Assembly (NCBI GenBank): GCA_027559495.1
Contig: JAMXSV010000005.1
Location: 372,001-436,000 of the forward strand
DNA length: 64,000 nucleotides
Direction: 5' to 3'
From: Aurifilum marmelostoma
Taxonomy: Eukaryota; Ascomycota; Sordariomycetes; Diaporthales; Cryphonectriaceae
Positions within the stretch are counted from its first letter, which is position 1, and the number at the start of each line of letters is the position of its first letter. The position numbers and the translations under genes are program-made. Positions 56,568 through 64,000 of this stretch are shown here, piece by piece. The notes below the pieces were generated by a model. That model was not told the origin of the DNA and did no database searches. It worked only from the letters and a program-made list of their open reading frames with translations.

Positions 56568-58196
56568 ATGGCTTCAACCTTGCGTAACGTCGTTGTAGTC
56601 GGTGGATCTTACACGGGCGTCGTGAGTTGGCGATACACTGGTCGACGGATATGAGTGCATAGAAATGGCTGACCATTATTTCAGAATACCGCCAAAGAGC
56701 TCGCCAACATACTTCCAGCGACGCACCGTGTAAGCATGCGCCACGACCATGTCACAACGTATCAAATTGTCTGACGCTCTACCTCCACAGGTGCTCCTCA
56801 TTGATCCTCACAGCCATTTCCACCACCTATTCGCTTTTGTAAGTGACCTGAGAACATCTTCACGCCTTCAGACTTGTTACGCAACGTGCTAAGTAAACTC
56901 AGCCGCGCTTCGCGATCCTGCCAGGCCACGAGCACAAGGCCTTCATCCCGTACTCGGGCGCCTTTGCCGAAGTCCCAAACAAGGAGCAGCATGTCCGCAT
57001 CCAGGCCAGGGTGGTCTCCCTGAAGCCGAAGGAGCTCACGCTGGACAGAGAATGGCAGGGCTCGAAGCAGCTCCCGTTCGACTACCTGGTGGCCGCCACA
57101 GGAACCCGCCTGGTCTCGCCCAGCAATATGCCCTCGGACGAGAAGACCCCCTCGGTGGAGTACCTGAAGCAGTTTAACCAGTCCATCAAGAACTCCAAGT
57201 CTGTCATCTTGATCGGCGGCGGAGCTGTTGGTATGACAACATCCTGCCCCGATCAGTATGATCTCTATGCACAACAACTGACAGGCAGGGGACAGGCGTG
57301 CAAATGGCATGTGATCTCAAGGAGATCTACCCAGACAAAGAAGTCACGCTGGTCCACTCGCGGGACCAGATCATGCCAGTGTACAACGAGAAGCTGAGCG
57401 AGATAATCAAGAACCGGTTCAAAGAGCTCGGCATCAAGTTCGTCCCCCCTCTGCCACGCTCTCACGTAGCACGACTGACCTCGTCACAGCTTCGTGGGCG
57501 GGTCCCGGGTCAAGGTGCCCGAGAGTGGATTCCCTGTCGGCGGCGGCGAGCCCATCACAGTCGAGCTCCAGGACGGACGGACCCTGAGCGCCGAGTTCGT
57601 CATCACGGCCACGGGCCAGACGCCAAACACCCAGTGGCTCGCGGACCTCCCGCGCTCGTCGGAGGACTCGCTCATCAACCCCAGGAACGGCTTCATCCGC
57701 GTCAAGCCGACCATGCAGTTCGCCGACCCGCTGTACCCCCACCTCTTCGCGGTGGGCGACATCGCCGACACGGGGGCCCACAAGGCAGCTCGTCCCGCGG
57801 GCCCTCACGCGGCGGCGCTGGCGAAGAACATGGCCGCCATGATCCAGGGCAGAGAGCCCACTGAGGAGATCGTGGTCAACCCCGCAGCGATACATTTGAC
57901 TCTTGGTTTGGTAGGTTTGACGTTGCCGCCAATCAGCGCTGAGGGAATTCCGGCTGATTAATGTTTGTGTTCCGCTTTTAGAAAAAGAACATCGTCTTCA
58001 GGAATCCGAATCTCAAGGAGGGGCAGACCGAGCCGACCTTCAATCTCAAGGATGAGTAAGTGGTGGACTGTATGGGTCATGCCTCTTTTGACATTATTGC
58101 TAACTGGACTGTAGTGGATCCGCAGACATGAACATCGAGGGCACCTGGGTGAGACGCGGAGTGAAGGTCTCGCGCCCCGAGGAGTATCACTTGTAA
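56568..58196 (+). CDS. FAD-dependent oxidoreductase, AIF/AMID-like (FSP1 type)
   Basis: Eight exons: 56568-56621, 56685-56729, 56791-56838, 56903-57230, 57296-57437, 57490-57910, 57982-58055 and 58115-58196. All seven introns (52-71 nt) join in phase; 397 aa. The product is a pyridine nucleotide-disulphide oxidoreductase: NVVVVGGSYTGV binds FAD at the very N-terminus, PFDYLVAATGTRL, then ILIGGGAVGVQMACDL for NAD(P)H, VITATGQTPNT and LFAVGDIAD near the end. It has no mitochondrial leader or redox Cys pair, as in AMID/FSP1-like NADH oxidases. Two exons are only 45 and 48 nt. Substrate acceptor (quinone or other) is unknown. Confidence 0.88.
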
Positions 58197-59625
58197 AAGC
58201 TCCATGGACATTCTATGTAAAGGCAAGATTCGGTGAAGGCCATATTTGGTTCGATCAGGTATAGACTTGAAGAAAAAGAAATTGCTCAAGGCTTGGTCTA
58301 GAAGGCAGGGCTCCGTGTCAGCTTAGACTTGTTAGGACCGGACCAGAATAGAAAGAAACCAGATTGCTAGAGAACACAAACAGGCTGCATGCTTGCAACG
58401 ACACTTTGCATGTAGTTCGGGAGGGACTAAAGATGCAGACAAGCCCAATGCAAGAGAAAGGGTGGATACGTGTCGTGGCCCGGAGATGTGCTTATGAAAT
58501 AGCGGCGTTCGTACAAGACGGACACTTCGTACTTGTGCAGTCTGTCAGTACTCTCTGTTCTATAGGTAGTATGGGCATATTCAGGAAAAGTGGTTCTCGT
58601 CCAGTCTCAGGAACATTCCGGTGGCGGTGGCTCGAAAATTGGGTCAATGAGGCTGATCTGGAGAGCCCGTGGCCCACCTCAATGGTCACTAGATATTTTC
58701 AGCTGATATTATATTTGGATCTCCTGGCCTGGACTACACAGGAGAGCTTTCTCATCTTGTGACCCGATATTCTATGAAGAATCGGAGTGGCCGTTGTACG
58801 TATGTTGTATGTGTCGTTCTCCTGAGTTGATGCCAATTTGCAACTCCCAGAGCAGAGAAGGAGTCTGAATTCGCATAGCGAAGTGAGACCGTACAACCCC
58901 TTTACATGTGACCAGAGACTAAAATGAGTGTTTTTAGATTCATTCGAGATATTTACAAATAAGAGCAGAAAAAAAGTAGTGGACACACTCTACATCTCGA
59001 AAAGCTCACATGCCAAATTAGTTGTTCTTTCGGATGCACCTACAAGATCGTCCAGAACCTACTCCACCAAGGCCCATGATTTGTCATTTCAATACCCATC
59101 AGTTCCATCAGCACCTGTATGTTGGCTTACTCATCCCTCACCAGAGCACAATCCATCCTGCTGCTCAGCCTTCCTCCATATAGAAGTCACGAAAACTCCA
59201 TCAACAAAGAAAAATCTCAATGAGACAATGCTCACATGAGCGAGCGCGGGACAGCCTCTGCCTTCAATCCACACAATGAGAGAATACCATTCCTTTCATC
59301 TGGAAAAAGACATTCTTTTTTTTGATGTTTCTAATTGAGGACACTGGTTGTACAGAATTTCTATTTTCTTCGCACCTGGCCAAAGCTTTATTGTTGTGTG
59401 GTGGAATACTTAATTGTGCATATCTCCACAGACTGGCTTATTCTCGTGATAATAATGGAACTTAGAGACGAGCGAGCACTTCCTGAAGATCATGATTTTC
59501 CATTTGTCCGCAGATTCAATGACATTTTTTTTTTGTTGATAATCCCTGACCAAGGCAGACAAATCTGAAACTACAGAAGACAATTCCTAACCAAGGCGCA
59601 AGAGTTTAAAAGCACCTAGAGAAAA
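58197..59625. other. Intergenic, no supported gene
   Basis: 1.4 kb of moderately AT-rich DNA. No frame in it resembles a known protein. The right end should hold the arabinanase promoter. Confidence 0.5.
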
Positions 59626-60774
59626 ATGCATCTCAGTCTATATACCCTCACAGCAGCACTGCTGCTGCTCCTCTCAAGACCAGTACTGGGAGTTACATGG
59701 CCCGAGCCCCAACACACAAATGGCGGCGTCGTGACTGGAATCCGCGATCCGTCGCTCATCAGACGCTCATCAGACGGCACATATTTCCTCTTCGGCACCA
59801 TGGGAAACGGCACGGTACACACGGCACACAGCATCCACGGTCCATGGACAAGAGAGCCAGAGGGCGCGCTCGACATAAATCAGACTGTCGTGGGTCCGCA
59901 GGTGTATGAGGTCGGCGGGATGTACTACATGTACTACTCGCAGCACATGGGAGAGCCGTCCCACTGGTACTACACGGCGAATATCCACGTAGCAAGCTCC
60001 AAGACGATGGAACACGGCTCGTGGACGCTGCACGGAGAGCTGGACATTCCGCTGAACAACGAGAGGCTGGCGAACCACAAGTCGACCAACGGGTACAATG
60101 TCCTTGACGCCTCGCTGCTGGTCGCAGGTGGGCCCATTGACAAGTACTACCTCTCCTTCGGGTCCTACTACACTGGCCTGTACCAGACGCCTCTGAACAG
60201 CCCGATCGATATGAAGACGACGGCAACAGCGCAGGAGATGACACACCTCGAGTATAACTCGACAGGCGGACACTCGACTGAAGGCAGCTTCCAGTTTGCC
60301 TGGCCGACCGACGGCTCTGCGCCGACCAAGTACTACCTCTTTTTCAGCAGCGGCCAGTGCTGCAAGTTCCAGTCGCGCGGGGTGCCACCGCCAGGCGACG
60401 AGTACAAGATCATGGTGTGCCGAGCTGATCACCCGGATGGTCCATATGTCGATCAGGACGGGAGGAATTGCCTGAACCAGGACGGCGGCACAATTGTGCT
60501 GGGCAGCCACGGCTCGGTGTACGCTCCCGGCGGACAGGGCGTGATGTACAGCGAGGAGCTGCAGAGTGTTGTCATGTACTATCACTATACGCCGGCACGC
60601 GACGGGAAGCCGGATCTGAGTGTTGGCGACACGGGGACATACTTCGGCTTCAACCAGCTCAGCTTTGATAAGCACGGTTGGGAGGGCTGGCCAGTAGTCA
60701 CACTTGCCACAGGTGATGTATCGACGGCGCCAGCAAATAGTATGTCGACTCATGAGTCCCCGTCGGGACCTTGA
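59626..60774 (+). CDS. Secreted GH43 glycoside hydrolase (endo-arabinanase-like)
   Basis: Single exon, 382 aa. Residues 1-22 are a signal peptide (LTAALLLLLSRPVLG, cut before VTWPEP). The five-bladed propeller marks of GH43 are complete: GIRDPSLI with the base Asp41, DASLLVAGG with Asp161 as pKa modulator, and HSTEGSFQF with the acid Glu219. The layout, including YYMYYSQHMG and YLFFSSGQCCKF, fits arabinan endo-1,5-alpha-L-arabinosidases, which degrade pectin side chains of plant cell walls. No additional binding module. It has no introns. Ends in a short Ser/Thr tail. Exact substrate (arabinan or arabinoxylan) needs a subfamily alignment. Confidence 0.88.
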   Translation: MHLSLYTLTAALLLLLSRPVLGVTWPEPQHTNGGVVTGIRDPSLIRRSSDGTYFLFGTMGNGTVHTAHSIHGPWTREPEGALDINQTVVGPQVYEVGGMYYMYYSQHMGEPSHWYYTANIHVASSKTMEHGSWTLHGELDIPLNNERLANHKSTNGYNVLDASLLVAGGPIDKYYLSFGSYYTGLYQTPLNSPIDMKTTATAQEMTHLEYNSTGGHSTEGSFQFAWPTDGSAPTKYYLFFSSGQCCKFQSRGVPPPGDEYKIMVCRADHPDGPYVDQDGRNCLNQDGGTIVLGSHGSVYAPGGQGVMYSEELQSVVMYYHYTPARDGKPDLSVGDTGTYFGFNQLSFDKHGWEGWPVVTLATGDVSTAPANSMSTHESPSGP

Positions 60775-60993
60775 GGCTACCTGTGAAAGGTCGTTGGCTA
60801 TACAGTGCCTTTGTATAGTGTTTTTCACTTCCTGAGTGTTGGGCGCACTCGGTAATGTTTTTTTCTTCATTCTTAAGACTTTGGTTCTCGTCAAGAACCA
60901 TGATACCCATAATTCGAGGAATAAAATCCCTTCCGTTCAAGGATCTCTGATGCCAACTGCGTGAGGTAAAGACGCAGTGATGAGAACGTCGCC

Positions 60994-61836
60994 TCATGGT
61001 AGTCGACTTCCGGATCGAGTTGCCTCGCCTACCAACGAGCCCGTGGTATCCTCAGCATATCGCTTGTATGCCTCAATGTAGTTGTCATCGGACGACGTTG
61101 TGTCCCTGAGGCTCTGCCTGTCGAGAATCGCGTCGTACCACTCTTGCCACCTATTCCAGGTCTCATGATCCTCTTTCTTCGCCTCCTCGATGCCGACGCC
61201 TCCAGGCTTGTAGTGGTCGATCAAAAACAGCCGCTTGGCCCAAGGTGCAAGCATGACGTCGACAAGGCTGAACCTCTGGCCCAGGAACCAAGGCCCGCTG
61301 GCATCCATCTCCTTGACCCACGTCTTGATATTGCCCAAGAACTCCTTTCGGGCGTCTTCGACAGTATACGCCTTGTCTGGCGTGTGCTGGATTAACTTGT
61401 AGAAACCTGGTACGATCTTGGTGCAGATATGGTCGATCCACAGCCGACATCTCGCGCGCTTATACGCGTCCTCGGGCAGCAGCCTTGGGCCGTGGTTGTT
61501 CTCATCGGTGTACGCCTCATCGAGATACTCACACAGCACGACGCTCTCGTAGAGGGGCTTCTGCTCCTTGCCCTCGGCTCCAACTGGCACCGCCAGCGTG
61601 GGGACCAGACCACGTGGATTGAGGGCCAAGAACTCGGGTGCTTTGTGGTAGGGGTTGATCTCCACGTATTGATGCGGTATGTTCTTTTCGTGCAGGGTAA
61701 TCCATGAGCGCTGGACAAAGGGGCAGAACCACCCGCCATACAGCTTGAGAGGGTGCTCAGCTTGGTGCTGGGCTGCATACTTGGCCGCCAGCCCACTGAG
61801 CTGTGTCGTCAGGCTTGTGTCGACCGACTTTGGCAT
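60994..61836 (-). CDS. Omega-class glutathione S-transferase-like protein
   Basis: Single exon, 280 aa from the ATG at 61836. The thioredoxin-like domain starts with LKLYGGWFCPFVQRSWITLH, with Cys38 in the omega-type CPF active site, followed by GLVPTLAVP and ESVVLCEYLDEAY, the glutathione-binding cis-Pro and Glu-Ser elements. The helical C-terminal domain includes FLGQRFSLVDVMLAPWAKRL. Omega-type enzymes act as thiol transferases or dehydroascorbate reductases rather than conjugating xenobiotics. An earlier in-frame ATG at 61902 would add 22 residues and is less likely. Converges with the arabinanase gene, 219 bp away. Confidence 0.88.
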   Translation of the reverse strand: MPKSVDTSLTTQLSGLAAKYAAQHQAEHPLKLYGGWFCPFVQRSWITLHEKNIPHQYVEINPYHKAPEFLALNPRGLVPTLAVPVGAEGKEQKPLYESVVLCEYLDEAYTDENNHGPRLLPEDAYKRARCRLWIDHICTKIVPGFYKLIQHTPDKAYTVEDARKEFLGNIKTWVKEMDASGPWFLGQRFSLVDVMLAPWAKRLFLIDHYKPGGVGIEEAKKEDHETWNRWQEWYDAILDRQSLRDTTSSDDNYIEAYKRYAEDTTGSLVGEATRSGSRLP

Positions 61837-62360
61837 CTTGCAAGTGGTATGTGGTCTTGAATAGGACAGCTTGCTCAGTTGGACGAGCTTTGGGAGGAAC
61901 ATCAAGGACAGATCCGGGAGATGGAAATGAATTTGATGAAAGAGGGCCAAAAATAATTCAACCCCTCCTTTGAATAAATAGCAGCACTATTTGGGACGTC
62001 ATTATGCAGTACTGTGTACATAGGTACGTACCATGAGTGCTCAGCACTGACTGGCAGAGGTGATGGCAGTGGCATGGACATCCCTGTCACCAGCCAACAC
62101 TGCTGGGCATCCCTGCAATGTGCCCCTCCAAAATTTCCATCCATGCTTCTGAGAGACATAGCTCATTGAACCTCTGCTGTAGGGGCCCAATTCCCAATAC
62201 CAAACACAACTTCAGCCAAAGAATCCAGTCACCATCACCACACCACCACCACTTAGCATCTTCGCTTAAGCCACTGTCGAGCGATTTCGATTGGGAATAT
62301 CAAACTGCATACATCCTCGGAGCAACAATTAGCAGAAGAAGCGGAACAAAGAACAACAAA
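61837..62360. promoter_or_regulatory. Divergent promoter between the GST and exosome genes
   Basis: 524 bp between two start codons pointing away from each other; CAC/CAT-rich low-complexity DNA at about 62,225-62,255. No gene. Confidence 0.55.
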
Positions 62361-63290
62361 ATGCCCCTCGATACATCCTCCTACTCCCTCGCACTGCTGC
62401 GCGTGGACGGTCGCCGCTGGAACGAGCTCCGCAGATGTCAAGCCCAGATACGCACCCAGGCCGCCGCCGATGGCTCCAGCTACCTCGAGATGGGCAACAC
62501 AAAGGTCATGTGCGTCCTGACCGGCCCCACCGACCAGCAAGCTGCGCGGCGTGCCCTCGGCGGCGGCGGCGGCGGCGGAGGGGCCGCGGGCCAGAGGTCA
62601 GAGCAGGAGAAGGAGGCGGAGGTGGCGGTCAGTATCGTGATTGCGGGCTTCAGCTCGGTAGATCGGAAGCGGAGGGGCCGAAATGACAAGTGAGTCTTGC
62701 ATTGCACCGCGCTCAGGGGACGAGCGACAAAGCCAAGAAACTGAAGCTAAAACGGGCCAACCTGCTCTAGGCGGATCGCGGAGATGCAGTCCACCATCTC
62801 GCACGCGCTGTCCTCGACCCTCCACACGCATCTCTACCCCTACAGCACCATCACATTCTCGCTACACGTCCTCTCGCAGGACGGCAGCCTCCTCGCCTGC
62901 CTGCTCAACGCGTGCACCCTTGCCGCAATTGACGCCGGCATACCGATGACGGACTACATAGCAGCCTGCACGGCAGGATCCACATCGACATATGCCGCCA
63001 ACGACGAGGGTGCTGATCCGCTGCTGGATCTCAACCACCAGGAGGAACAGGAGCTGCCGAGCCTGACGGTCGCGACGCTGGGCTCGAGTGACAGGGTGGT
63101 GGTGCTGGTGTGCGAGAGTCGCGTGCAGGTTGGGAGGTTGGAGGGGATGTTAGCCGTGGCTGTGGACGGGTGCAAGAAAATGCGGACGATATTAGACGAT
63201 GTGGTGCGGGAGAAGGGGACAAGGATGATCAGAGAGGGCGCCATCGAGAAGGGCACAGGTTTAGATGATGATGTGAAGGTTAGTGGTTGA
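62361..63290 (+). CDS. Exosome RNase PH-type subunit (Ski6/Rrp41-like)
   Basis: Two exons, 62361-62689 and 62771-63290, with an 81-nt intron; 282 aa. The RNase PH fold is seen in LLRVDGRRWNELRRCQAQI, YLEMGNTKVMCVLTGP, then KRIAEMQSTISHALSSTLHT, SLLACLLNACTLAAIDAGIPM (with DYIAACTAG) and VVLVCESRVQVGRLEGML. This is the Rrp41/Ski6 member of the six-subunit ring of the RNA exosome, which in fungi is catalytically inactive and holds the Dis3 nuclease. A run of nine Gly plus a charged stretch is inserted between the first two strands. The C-terminus may continue over a GTTAGT donor at about 63279; the stop at 63290 is the simple reading. Confidence 0.87.
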
Positions 63291-63516
63291 AAGCCTTCGG
63301 CACCATCCGAGCACGCGGCTCGACGAGATGCTCGAGACTCAAACGATACCCCAGTTCTACGATCAGGACAATCAGAGGTGAGAAGACAAGCCTTGAATCT
63401 GCTCTCTGTTGATCATTATATTCATTTACGATGATGCCTTTTCGATCGTGACAGGCCCCAAAAGCAACAATTCCATACGCCTGCTGACCTACAGAAACTA
63501 ACCAGGGCCAAATCAA
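63291..63516. other. Short convergent intergenic region
   Basis: 226 bp between two gene ends. It may hold a last exon of the exosome gene if the GTTAGT donor is used; otherwise nothing is seen. Confidence 0.45.
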
Positions 63517-64000
63517 TCAGAGCTCGTCCTTGGCATGAGAAGCCTCTTCCGTCGGCTCCTCCGCCTCGGTCTCCGCCTGCACAGTGGGGTCCGCGCCACT
63601 CTGGGGTGTCGCCGGCTCCTCGGTAGTGCTGTCCGAGATACTCTCGGCATCAGGGGTAATCTCAGCCTCGGGCTGGGTGGTCGTAGTGTCAGCGGTCTCG
63701 CCCTCGGTCGCCTCAGGGGTAGGCTCGGATGACGCCTCCGGGGTCGCCTCGGTAGCCGGCTTGGGGGCATCTTCGACCTCGACCACAACGCCAGCCGGGA
63801 GCTTATGCTTGACACCCTCGCTCATCCGAATCTGGTCAATCCAGCGCTCGATACCCTCGTGGCCGTAATCCTCGCCCTCGTACAGTCTCCACCAGCTGCG
63901 GCGCGCATTGATCGCCACCACGTGCGTCTCGCTCTGGGAAAGACCGAGTGCCTTGAGCAGGTCTGCCGAGTGGTCGTCCTCGATATGGACCTCGTACATG
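63517..64000 (-). CDS. C-terminal part of an ER thioredoxin-fold/PDI-like protein, cut by the right edge
   Basis: At least 160 codons reach the window edge. The part from residue 1 of the visible frame reads SADLLKALGLSQSETHVVAI and RRSWWRLYEGEDYGHEGIERW, like the last thioredoxin-like domain of PDI-related proteins. A long acidic Thr/Glu/Pro-rich tail follows and the chain ends in HAKDEL, the ER retrieval signal. So the protein stays in the ER lumen. The catalytic CxxC domain, if any, lies to the right outside the window. The ATG at 63999-63997 is probably internal. Confidence 0.75.
   Translation of the reverse strand, partial: MYEVHIEDDHSADLLKALGLSQSETHVVAINARRSWWRLYEGEDYGHEGIERWIDQIRMSEGVKHKLPAGVVVEVEDAPKPATEATPEASSEPTPEATEGETADTTTTQPEAEITPDAESISDSTTEEPATPQSGADPTVQAETEAEEPTEEASHAKDEL

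Overview
The window is nuclear DNA of a filamentous ascomycete (Pezizomycotina). The evidence is short introns of about 50-110 nt with GT..AG ends and CTRAC-type branch points, Zn2Cys6 regulator and PTH11-like membrane protein families, and a TpA-rich repeat block with the signature of repeat-induced point mutation (RIP). A complete quinate (qa/qut) cluster in the Neurospora gene order makes a Sordariomycete most likely. I cannot name the species.

Layout. (1) 1-14,200 is an AT-rich, RIP-mutated transposon block. It holds the 3' half of one Ty3/gypsy chromovirus (1-3917, + strand) and a complete second copy (5552-13106, - strand) with two 531-bp LTRs and a GTTAG target-site duplication. Both lie inside what reads as a decayed Ty1/copia element on the - strand. 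(2) 14,290-15,026 is the 3' end of a SNF2-family helicase gene, cut off at the repeat border. (3) 17,096-34,181 is the quinate cluster: activator qa-1F, repressor qa-1S, permease qa-y, quinate dehydrogenase qa-3, dehydroshikimate dehydratase qa-4, catabolic dehydroquinase qa-2 and qa-x/qutG. Permease imports quinate; qa-3, qa-2 and qa-4 take it to protocatechuate; qa-1F and qa-1S switch the set on and off. Three divergent gene pairs share promoters. (4) 34,604-48,941 holds a JIP5-like WD40 protein, a secreted GH18 chitinase, a SNF2 helicase gene with one nonsense codon and one frameshift, a Dal5-type MFS transporter and an intact 1002-codon reverse-transcriptase-related cellular gene (rvt type). 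(5) 49,728-64,000 holds an unrecognised 312-aa protein, two PTH11-like/rhodopsin-type membrane proteins transcribed away from each other around an intron-containing tRNA-Ala(AGC), an AIF/AMID-like oxidoreductase with eight exons, a secreted GH43 arabinanase, an omega-type glutathione transferase, an exosome RNase PH-type subunit, and the 3' end of an ER protein (C-terminal KDEL) that runs off the right edge.

The most unusual items are the cellular reverse-transcriptase gene with a degenerate YGGD catalytic box, the 147-codon membrane-anchor-like frame directly behind the qa-4 stop codon, the nested retrotransposon block, and the lesioned SNF2 gene. Exon models were spliced by eye; where phases and protein similarity agree I treat them as sound, but no RNA evidence is available.
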